This document shows, one piece after another, positions 1 to 5,357 of a stretch of DNA of 5,357 nt. This DNA is from JBBTVO01 sp038063195 (GTDB lineage Bacteria > Patescibacteriota > Microgenomatia > Levybacterales > UBA12049). Each line of letters opens with the position of its first letter. Positions within the stretch are counted from its first letter, which is position 1. The DNA lies in assembly GCA_038063195.1 (NCBI GenBank), contig JBBTVO010000034.1, positions 1 through 5,357 on the forward strand, written 5' to 3'. The position numbers were made by a program, and so were the translations under genes. The notes beneath the pieces were generated by a model that worked only from the letters and a program-made list of their open reading frames with translations, searched no databases and had not been told where the DNA came from.

Positions 1-39
1 AGCTGGTAAACTGATTCTTTATAGATTCCCGCAAATTTT

Positions 40-1164
40 ATGCGTAAACATCCTATTGCCCAGATCACAACGCTTTTTATAAAATACTGGTCTTACTTTG
101 CCGCATTTCTGACTTTTTTCTACCTTTATATAAAGAATAAAGTTCTCTATTCTTCAAGGATTTTTGAGAATTATAAGAATGGACTTGTAAAGCTTTTTAT
201 GATGAAAAGGGGACGGTACAGCCGTTCCTTTTTGCATTTGGCGATTATGGGCGTTCTTGGTCTTGGAGTAATGCTTGCTCCATTTCTCGCCAGTACTTAT
301 CCCGTATTTTCCAATGCAGCTTCAGTCTCTGCCCTTAATTCTCCTTCGCAAAATCAGTCAATAATAGTAGGTGAGGATGTTATCAAGACCGATATTTCCC
401 AAAAACCCAGAGATAAGGCTATAACTTACAAAGTCGAAAAGGGAGATACAGTCTCGACCATTGCAAATAAGTTCGGAATTTCAACCGATACTATAAAGTG
501 GGAGAATGGTCTTACAAATGACAATATCGGAATAGGGGATGAGCTTATAATTCTTCCTGTAAGCGGAATGTCCCATAAGGTTGTTTCGGGTGATACGGTT
601 TATTCTATTGCGAAGAAGTATGATACAGAAGCGCAGAGGATTGTAGACTTTCCATTTAATGATTTTGCCAATCTTGAAACATTCTCTCTGGTCGTAGGAC
701 AAATACTTATAGTGCCTGATGGAGTTAAGCCTGCCGCAATACCAAGTACGCCAAGACGTCAGACTTATATCGCTTCCGGACCTGTTTCTGTTTCTTCTGC
801 GGGCTTTACTTGGCCGGTTAGAGGAACAATCGGGCAGTTTGCATCCTGGTATCATATGGCCTTAGACATTCTTGCTCCTATGGGCACGCCAATTATTGCG
901 GCAAATACCGGTACAGTTTCAAATGTTGTTTTGGGATCTTATGATGGAGGATATGGGAACAACATATACGTAACAGGAGATGACGGTACGATAACTCATT
1001 ACGCGCATATGAGTGGCGCCAACGCGTCAGTGGGTGATAAAGTTACAGCAGGAAAGTCTGTGGTGGGATGGATAGGCATGACAGGGAGAACCACAGGTCC
1101 TCACGTTCATTTTGAAATACGAAGAAACGGCTCCCTCGTAAATCCTCTCTCCTATCTTCAGTAG
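40..1164 (+). CDS. Membrane-anchored peptidoglycan hydrolase: two LysM domains plus M23 zinc metallopeptidase
   Basis: A 374-residue protein predicted to bind peptidoglycan and cut its peptide cross-links on the outer face of the membrane. Hydrophobic segments lie at about residues 9-31 and 64-84, so it is probably membrane-tethered rather than freely secreted. LysM 1 covers about 129-173 (YKVEKGDTVSTIA) and LysM 2 about 178-226 (HKVVSGDTVYSIA); LysM binds N-acetylglucosamine glycans. The M23 (LytM/lysostaphin-type) domain covers about 257-374 and has every expected active-site residue: H272 and D276 in HMALD, H323 in HYAH, and H355 and H357 in GPHVHFE. By family knowledge H272, D276 and H357 bind zinc, while H323 and H355 are catalytic. 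An in-frame TAG at 22-24 bounds the frame, so ATG 40 is the first ATG. It has no Shine-Dalgarno sequence. ATG 199 or 202 (M54/M55) is an alternative that would keep only the second hydrophobic segment. The gene converges on the tRNA pair, with its stop 34 bp away. Family call is very secure; the exact start is less so. Confidence 0.95.
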   Translation: MRKHPIAQITTLFIKYWSYFAAFLTFFYLYIKNKVLYSSRIFENYKNGLVKLFMMKRGRYSRSFLHLAIMGVLGLGVMLAPFLASTYPVFSNAASVSALNSPSQNQSIIVGEDVIKTDISQKPRDKAITYKVEKGDTVSTIANKFGISTDTIKWENGLTNDNIGIGDELIILPVSGMSHKVVSGDTVYSIAKKYDTEAQRIVDFPFNDFANLETFSLVVGQILIVPDGVKPAAIPSTPRRQTYIASGPVSVSSAGFTWPVRGTIGQFASWYHMALDILAPMGTPIIAANTGTVSNVVLGSYDGGYGNNIYVTGDDGTITHYAHMSGANASVGDKVTAGKSVVGWIGMTGRTTGPHVHFEIRRNGSLVNPLSYLQ

Positions 1165-1198
1165 AAGTTTATTATCATCTTCTTGTAATCTATAGATG

Positions 1199-1269
1199 TG
1201 GACCCGAGGGGAATCGAACCCCTTTCTACTCCATGCCATGGAGTTATACTACCGGTGTACTACGGGCCC
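1199..1269 (-). tRNA. tRNA-Ala (anticodon GGC)
   Basis: The minus strand folds into a complete 71-nt cloverleaf. The acceptor stem is GGGCCCG with CGGGTCC and carries the G3·U70 wobble pair that marks alanine tRNAs for alanyl-tRNA synthetase; the discriminator is A73. The D stem is GTAC/GTAT with a 7-nt loop containing GG. The anticodon stem ACTCC/GGAGT encloses loop ATGGCAT, giving anticodon GGC (complement of 1235-1237), which reads GCC and GCU. The T arm is AGGGG/CCCCT with loop TTCGATT. A32-U38 in the anticodon loop matches the E. coli tRNA-Ala(GGC) loop as I recall it. CCA is not encoded (CAT follows A73), so a CCA-adding enzyme is needed. It lies 51 bp downstream of the second alanine tRNA and was probably transcribed with it, since I see no clear promoter in the spacer. 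Confidence 0.96.
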
Positions 1270-1320
1270 TTGATCAATCATCAAATCAGCTAATCAATAA
1301 ATACCCAATCATCTAAATTG

Positions 1321-1391
1321 TGGACCGTGGGAGAATCGAACTCCCGTTTCTGCAATGCGAATGCGGTGTATTACCACTATACTAACGGCCC
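1321..1391 (-). tRNA. tRNA-Ala (anticodon CGC)
   Basis: A second complete 71-nt cloverleaf on the minus strand. The acceptor stem GGGCCGT pairs with ACGGTCC and again has G3·U70 and A73, supporting alanine identity. The D stem is GTAT/ATAC with loop AGTGGTA. The anticodon stem is CCGCA/TGCAG with loop TTCGCAT, giving anticodon CGC (complement of 1357-1359), which reads GCG. The T arm is GGGAG/CTCCC with loop TTCGATT. One oddity is a C28·A42 mismatch in the anticodon stem; the other four pairs are intact. CCA is not encoded (CAA follows A73). The gene is the first of the tRNA pair in transcription order and starts 41 bp after the stop codon of the ligase-like gene, with a likely promoter in between. 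Confidence 0.94.
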
Positions 1392-1400
1392 GAGATAACT

Positions 1401-1409
1401 ATTTTAACA
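1401..1409 (-). promoter_or_regulatory. Probable extended -10 promoter of the tRNA-Ala pair
   Basis: The minus strand reads TGTTAAAAT, a TG-n extended -10 with TAAAAT as the hexamer (one mismatch to TATAAT). It ends 9 bases before the 5' end of tRNA-Ala(CGC), so transcription would begin about two bases upstream of the mature tRNA. There is no good -35 at 17 bp (only a T-rich run), which fits an extended -10 promoter. It would allow tRNA expression independent of the upstream ligase-like gene. This is inferred from position and sequence only. Confidence 0.5.
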
Positions 1410-1432
1410 CAGATTGTTTGTCGAAAAAATAT

Positions 1433-3559
1433 TTACTGTTCTTTTGGAGTTGGGGTGGGAGTAGGCTTTTCTAAAGGTCCGGGGATTTTAACCGGTGGGT
1501 CTTGCGGAGGAAGCTGTGAAGAAGGGGTATTTACATTAAGATCCTGTCCTTCAGCTGCCGGATTGGGTCCTTCTGTCTGTGTACCTCCTGCAATTTGTTT
1601 CTGAAGAGCTGCAATTTCCTGATTTATCCTATCAAGGTTGGGCTTGTCTTGTGCCACAAGTCTTTGGACTTCCTGATATTGTGCAAGAGCATTATTCAAG
1701 TCTCCTTTTTCCTGAAGCGCGTGGCCTAAGTTATAGTAAGCATTTGCCAAGTCACGTTTAAGAAGAGCCGCAGTCTGGAATTGTCTTATCGCATTGTCCC
1801 ATTGGCCGAGCTGATAATAAATTCCTCCGAGATTTATATATTCCTGAGGATTGTTGGGATCAAGAGCGATTGCCTGCTGGGCTGCTAGAATTGAGAATTG
1901 GTCCGCATTCTGGCCAAAACCGATCAGACTTCTGTATACGGATGAAAGATTCTGCCAATTAAGCATAGTTTGCGGACCATAAGTCAGTGAAGTCCGTCCG
2001 GCATTTATAGACTGCTGGATTAAAGTCAAGATAGTCTGCTGAGTTTGCGCAGAAGGGGATGAGCCTTGCGGCTGTTGAGACGCTATGGAGTTAGCGATTG
2101 CCAAGTTGGTTTGTGAGAAAATTCTGTAATATGCGTCACGGTAGGGGAAAATAGAAATTGCCTTTGCCTGATTTTCATAAGTGACTGCACCGTTATTTTG
2201 AGAAGCCGCGACCAAAGATTTTTGAAATATTGTATCTGAAACAACATATCTTCCACCGAACCAACCGATAAGGCCTACCAGAATTATCATGAGTCCAAGA
2301 ATTATTGCAGGAAGTACCGCATTTTTTTTGCGTGATGGAGCAGCATCAAAAGATATAAGCCCTTTCTGAAGGGCGACAAGTTCAAGTTCTACGTCTGAAA
2401 ACCCTTCAGTATGTGATTTCGATGAAGACGCCCGGATAGATGAAGCAATTCCAAGAAGTATGAAAAAAAGTGCTATGATTGAAAATGAAAAGGGGAGAAG
2501 AAGTGCCGCCGCAGAAGCCAAGAACAAGATGCTAAGTACAAAGCGGTTTTTTAAAATCTTATACAAAAGAAAGAAAAGAGATATTACTCCCAAAATTCCT
2601 GTTGTAGCAAGAAGTTCCATGGCCAAGCTTGAGCTTCTGAAAAATGTAAGATTCCAGATATTTGCATTATCGTTATATGCCGGCTGTTTGAATCTGGTAA
2701 AGTCAGTTATATAAGTTCCATAACCTGAACCGAAAAGGAATCCCTGAAAAACTCTTCCCGTATCCTGGGAAATTTCCGCAAAGCCGGTTTGAAATCCTGT
2801 CTCGTATGGCAGCATGAGAAGCCCGCCGGCATTGGAAGGAGTTTTGAAAAGCAAGTAAGATGATGTAAGAAGTCCTATTGCAATTATTATTCCGCATACA
2901 GCAAAAGCAATTGCATTGTTCTTGCTTTTTTCCGCTCCGCCTTCAAAACTGACTGCATCATTCGATCTCTGTCCTCTTCGTATCTTAAGGACCGGAGAAG
3001 CAAGATAGATAATAAGCGGTAATAAAAGTACAAGATATAAGACTTGATCAAGGAGTGAGCCTAGAGGAGTGAAAAGTTGGAACCGCGTAAAAGCAAAGGG
3101 AAGGACGTGGATTTTAAGGAAGCTTAGAACCTCAAGAACAGATACTACGACTGCGCCCGCTACAAGAGAAGTCGCGAGAATTAAAGAAGAGCTTTTGTCT
3201 TTTGCGATGTTAACTATCGCAAAAAACGCAAGAACTGAGAAAAAGAATGGCACAAAGGAAATAAGCGCGTCAGCTTTGTTTGTGGCAAGAATTGATGAAA
3301 TAAGAACGACCGCTGTAAGAAGCAGAACCGGAATATCAAATGGAGTTCTTTTTATAATTACCTGACCCTTAAGGAGAGACTTGATTCCAAATACAAGAAT
3401 AACCAGAAGAGTTATTCCGCCAAGCAGAATTTGTTTGGGCAAAGTGTACGCGTCGGTAGTAACCGTAAGTACAAAAATGGGGAAGAGGAACAGTAAAATT
3501 CCCAAGCCGAAAAGTGATGCGCTTTCAAGATAAGAGGAAAGTTCATTTTTTTGTTCCAT
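1433..3559 (-). CDS. O-antigen ligase-like polytopic membrane protein with C-terminal TPRs
   Basis: A 708-residue membrane protein. About ten hydrophobic segments can be seen, near residues 15-34, 41-60, 77-95, 101-118, 126-147, 167-190, 216-237, 311-332, 339-371 and 413-434. Residues 273-329 resemble the Wzy_C/WaaL region: a glycine-rich GSGYGTY stretch, a large extracytoplasmic loop, then MELLATTGILG entering a membrane helix. Family members transfer lipid-linked glycans to acceptors such as lipid A, or polymerise them; the substrate here is unknown. The histidine usual in the ligase motif appears replaced by S310, so activity is uncertain. After the last membrane segment come TPR units at about 571-604 (YINLGGIYYQLGQWDNAI) and 605-638 (YYNLGHALQEKGDLNNAL), with a weaker one before them, probably for protein contacts. 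The tail from about 661 is rich in proline and threonine and ends in a PTPTPTP run. ATG 3559 is supported by the promoter immediately upstream; no Shine-Dalgarno sequence is present. The superfamily call is fairly safe; true ligase function is not. Confidence 0.82.
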   Translation of the reverse strand: MEQKNELSSYLESASLFGLGILLFLFPIFVLTVTTDAYTLPKQILLGGITLLVILVFGIKSLLKGQVIIKRTPFDIPVLLLTAVVLISSILATNKADALISFVPFFFSVLAFFAIVNIAKDKSSSLILATSLVAGAVVVSVLEVLSFLKIHVLPFAFTRFQLFTPLGSLLDQVLYLVLLLPLIIYLASPVLKIRRGQRSNDAVSFEGGAEKSKNNAIAFAVCGIIIAIGLLTSSYLLFKTPSNAGGLLMLPYETGFQTGFAEISQDTGRVFQGFLFGSGYGTYITDFTRFKQPAYNDNANIWNLTFFRSSSLAMELLATTGILGVISLFFLLYKILKNRFVLSILFLASAAALLLPFSFSIIALFFILLGIASSIRASSSKSHTEGFSDVELELVALQKGLISFDAAPSRKKNAVLPAIILGLMIILVGLIGWFGGRYVVSDTIFQKSLVAASQNNGAVTYENQAKAISIFPYRDAYYRIFSQTNLAIANSIASQQPQGSSPSAQTQQTILTLIQQSINAGRTSLTYGPQTMLNWQNLSSVYRSLIGFGQNADQFSILAAQQAIALDPNNPQEYINLGGIYYQLGQWDNAIRQFQTAALLKRDLANAYYNLGHALQEKGDLNNALAQYQEVQRLVAQDKPNLDRINQEIAALQKQIAGGTQTEGPNPAAEGQDLNVNTPSSQLPPQDPPVKIPGPLEKPTPTPTPKEQ

Positions 3560-3567
3560 ATTTCTAA

Positions 3568-3595
3568 TTTATCAGTATTGTTATTGTCATGTCAA
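3568..3595 (-). promoter_or_regulatory. Sigma-70-type promoter of the ligase-like gene, apparently giving a leaderless mRNA
   Basis: The minus strand carries a perfect TTGACA (-35, complement of 3590-3595), a 16-bp spacer, and GATAAA (-10, complement of 3568-3573; four of six matches to TATAAT). Only 8 bases separate the -10 from ATG 3559, so the expected transcription start falls 0-3 bases from the start codon. The whole promoter lies in the 40-bp gap after the fibre-protein gene, so the ligase-like gene can be transcribed on its own. Confidence 0.6.
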
Positions 3596-3599
3596 GAAT

Positions 3600-5357
3600 T
3601 TAATTTACTATAATCCAATTAAATGGTATTTCTTTGCTCAAAGGACTGTTTACTCCAATTGTGAACGAGACATTCGGCACTTGGCGCAAGAGATAAATAA
3701 CTATATTATTGGTATCAATCCGCGGGGTTACGTAAATAAGAGAACGGCTGGTTACCAATTTATTATTAATAGTTAGTTCTCTCTGACGTGCAGAAATTGT
3801 GGCGATTCCTGCTGAGCCTGTTGCTATGATTTCAGTAGGAGAAATTGCATAAGCAGGCTGAGCGAGGGATAAATTAAGTTTATTAAATGTTCCGCTTCCT
3901 GAAGAGGTCAAGTCGCCGTTTTGATCGAGCGTAAGCAGAGAACCTGATTGGGTGGAGCCTCTTATGATAAAAGATTTTCCGTCAATATCTACGACAAGGT
4001 CTTGGCCTGAGAGAGGAGAGATAATATTTGCAGAAAGGTTTCCGTGTACGCTTACATCTCGGGCAAACTCCGCATTACTTCCAAATTTTGCGTTGCCTTG
4101 TGTATCAATATATATTAAGCCACCCATTATTGATAATCCGCTTTGCTTAAGAGGCTGAAGTTCAAGGTCTATCCCAAAAGTGTTAATAGAATTTCCTGCA
4201 AGAGTTAGATTGCTATCAATTTTAAGCTGGCCGAAAATTGAAATATCGGAAAAGCTTGAAGGGCTTTGCACAATAAGCCCGTCAGAGAAATTCCCTGTTA
4301 TGGCTTTTAGATTTCCTACATAAGCAAGCTGGGATGATAAAGTCGCAAGGTCAATATAACTTGTAGGCTGTAAGCCTTCGATGCTATCCGCAATTATCCT
4401 GCCAGCCCGCAGAGTTCCCGCAACTGAAGCATTTTCTGAGTTTAAATTTTCCGAATTTACAGTTTGAGTTTCCAAACTTCCTGCGGCAAGCCTTCCTGAA
4501 AAGCTCGCATTACCCTCGGAGTCAATACTTGCCACAGCACTCTGGCTTGCGTTCTCTATGATCAGGGAAGATTTATCAGGAAGCCTTACTATTACATTTG
4601 GCTTATTGGAAAGAGGGCTGATTACATTTGTCTTTACCTCAGTAAGATTTCCTATAGGAGAATTGAACTGTGCTTGATTTATAGCGCTTGCTATGTAATC
4701 TTTTATATTTTCCCCTGCAATTTTTATTTCTTTTGCATCAATTGAGCCTACAACTATTTGTCCGGCATTTATGACTCCTGCTGTAAGATTTGCGATTATC
4801 ACAGTTGCAAAAGCGTCAGACTTCGCAATCGTTTCTCCGGCTGTGCCTTTTAGTTCATAAAGACCATCTTGAGTCTGCTCAAGTAAAATATTTTTTAACT
4901 TTTCTGATTTTTGCGCAAGAGTCGGTTCATAATGTGAAACATTTAATACTATATATATAGAGCCTTCACAGATCTTTCCTGAAGTATCTATTAGACCAAA
5001 GTCTTGTGAGGGATCAAAAGGACAATCAGAGGAATCGAATTTGCTCACAGCTCTTCCTACCATCCGGCCTTCCTTATTTGCTTTTACTGCTACTCCCGGA
5101 ATGTATGAGGCTGTAAGCGCATCGCCGGCTTTTATATCCCCGTTTATATTTGATACTACGGTTTTTACTTGTCCGGTAAGTCCTACGGCGATTGATCCGC
5201 TTCCCAAATTTTCCCCGCCGAGAAAGGTTGGGTTTTCCGAAGTAACTCCGACTATGCTATCGTTACTTGTATTGCAGGTTGAGACAAAGCCTAGGCTATT
5301 TAAACAAACCACCATTCCGTACTCTATTGATTCATTTTGATCTTTTTTGAGATATTC
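3600..5357 (-). CDS. Large repetitive surface/fibre protein, C-terminal part (5' end outside window)
   Basis: The frame is open to the window edge, with 14 codons before the first in-window ATG at 5315. That ATG is therefore unlikely to be the start, and the visible 585 residues are a C-terminal fragment. Numbering from that methionine, the edge to about 93 looks like a fibre-type domain related to the Peptidase_G2/IMC domains of phage appendages and to a domain common in large CPR surface proteins. It opens with EYL, then shows SIVGVTSENPTFLGG, SIAVGLTGQV, NGDIKAGDALTASYIPGVAV and MVGRAVSKF. A short helical stretch follows (about 131-148, 202-215), then Ser/Asn/Gly-rich beta-type sequence with recurring units at about 231-274, 385-427 and 431-474. 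The end, PFNWIIVN, resembles a C-terminal beta-strand cap. The only four cysteines (C4, C14, C98, C116) lie in the first 116 residues. I see no membrane segment or sortase motif in this part. An extracellular, possibly trimeric, adhesive or structural role is inference. Confidence 0.85.
   Translation of the reverse strand, partial: EYLKKDQNESIEYGMVVCLNSLGFVSTCNTSNDSIVGVTSENPTFLGGENLGSGSIAVGLTGQVKTVVSNINGDIKAGDALTASYIPGVAVKANKEGRMVGRAVSKFDSSDCPFDPSQDFGLIDTSGKICEGSIYIVLNVSHYEPTLAQKSEKLKNILLEQTQDGLYELKGTAGETIAKSDAFATVIIANLTAGVINAGQIVVGSIDAKEIKIAGENIKDYIASAINQAQFNSPIGNLTEVKTNVISPLSNKPNVIVRLPDKSSLIIENASQSAVASIDSEGNASFSGRLAAGSLETQTVNSENLNSENASVAGTLRAGRIIADSIEGLQPTSYIDLATLSSQLAYVGNLKAITGNFSDGLIVQSPSSFSDISIFGQLKIDSNLTLAGNSINTFGIDLELQPLKQSGLSIMGGLIYIDTQGNAKFGSNAEFARDVSVHGNLSANIISPLSGQDLVVDIDGKSFIIRGSTQSGSLLTLDQNGDLTSSGSGTFNKLNLSLAQPAYAISPTEIIATGSAGIATISARQRELTINNKLVTSRSLIYVTPRIDTNNIVIYLLRQVPNVSFTIGVNSPLSKEIPFNWIIVN
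3894..4025 (-). repeat. Beta-type protein repeat unit C in the fibre protein
   Basis: This encodes about residues 431-474: IISPLSGQDLVVDI, then SFIIRGSTQSGSLLTL, ending LDQNGDLTSSG. It matches the unit at 4494-4625 in its opening ISPLS, its central (I/L)I(I/R)-x-(S/T)-Q-S stretch and its D-x-x-G-(N/D) ending. This suggests internal duplication of a shaft module. Confidence 0.6.
4035..4163 (-). repeat. Beta-type protein repeat unit B (diverged) in the fibre protein
   Basis: This encodes about residues 385-427. It has the same plan as the other two units, with LQPLKQSGLSI in place of the SPLS opening and IDTQGNAKFGS as the ID-x-x-GN ending, but it lacks the ISPLS words. It is a more diverged copy that directly precedes the third unit. 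Confidence 0.42.
4494..4625 (-). repeat. Beta-type protein repeat unit A in the fibre protein
   Basis: This encodes about residues 231-274, counted from the methionine at 5315. The unit begins VISPLSNKPNVIV, continues through SLIIENASQS, and ends IDSEGNASFSG. It aligns over its whole length with the unit at 3894-4025, about 200 residues further on. Confidence 0.6.

Noticed and set aside
20..25. TATAGA as a possible -10 for the M23 gene.
   Set aside because: It matches only four of six positions and the expected -35 lies before the window start, so it cannot be evaluated.
481..855. A minus-strand open frame of 124 codons inside the M23 gene.
   Set aside because: It is antisense to the well-conserved LysM and linker region, has a basic, cysteine-scattered composition with no recognisable domain, and is a shadow.
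1156..1170. CTTC-AGTA-GAAG followed by TTTATT as a terminator of the M23 gene.
   Set aside because: The stem has only four base pairs and the T tract is broken, too weak to call an intrinsic terminator.
1188..1197. Perfect palindrome ATCTATAGAT just 3' of tRNA-Ala(GGC), considered as an attachment site or terminator.
   Set aside because: It is short and AT-rich, lacks a loop and T tract, and there is no integrase, duplicated tRNA end or other sign of integration.
1027..1239. A minus-strand open frame of 70 codons running from within tRNA-Ala(GGC) into the M23 gene.
   Set aside because: Its first residues are simply the translation of the tRNA T arm (the GFDSPRV pattern), and the rest is antisense to the conserved catalytic part of the M23 domain.
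3069..3365. A plus-strand open frame of 98 codons opposite the N-terminal membrane segments of the ligase-like protein.
   Set aside because: Its Arg/Thr/Lys-rich composition is what the complement of hydrophobic codons yields; there is no start signal.
3600..5315. ATG at 5315 as the true start of the fibre protein.
   Set aside because: The frame stays open to the window edge, and the 14 upstream codons complete the conserved start of the fibre domain (EYL followed by the first strand).
5041..5340. A plus-strand open frame of 99 codons opposite the fibre-domain coding region.
   Set aside because: It is antisense to conserved G2/IMC-like motifs, with no recognisable domain and no start signal.

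Overview
The window looks like a chromosomal segment of an uncultivated, small-genome bacterium, most plausibly of the Patescibacteria/CPR and perhaps near Microgenomates. The evidence is indirect: a moderately AT-rich base composition, tRNAs without an encoded CCA end, protein starts without a Shine-Dalgarno sequence, a TPR-tailed membrane protein resembling O-antigen ligases, and a long repetitive fibre-like surface protein of a kind I associate with CPR genomes. This assignment is inference from protein style, with no marker gene present. All frames read normally with the standard stops (TAG, TAA, TAA), so nothing points to a recoded genetic code.

Layout. On the + strand, 40-1164 encodes a membrane-anchored cell-wall hydrolase with two LysM domains and a complete M23 zinc-peptidase domain. 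It converges on a minus-strand block. Read in the direction of transcription (right to left), that block holds: the 3' part of a large surface/fibre protein (5357 to 3600, 5' end outside the window); a TPR-containing polytopic membrane protein of the O-antigen ligase type (3559 to 1433) with its own strong-looking promoter; and two alanine tRNAs (CGC at 1391-1321, GGC at 1269-1199) with a likely extended -10 promoter. No gap without a gene exceeds about 50 bases.

Function. Three products act at the envelope: the M23/LysM protein on peptidoglycan, the ligase-like protein probably on lipid-linked glycans in the membrane, and the fibre protein outside the cell. Whether the ligase-like protein modifies the neighbouring fibre protein is speculation. 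The fibre gene and the ligase-like gene are 40 bp apart, but a consensus-like promoter sits in that gap, so they need not be a single transcription unit.

I see no CRISPR array, insertion sequence, defence module or clearly new system. The most useful leads are the apparent leaderless start of the ligase-like gene, loss of the usual ligase histidine, the cysteine pairs confined to one end of the fibre fragment, and the paired alanine tRNAs with compact, glycine-tRNA-like D arms.
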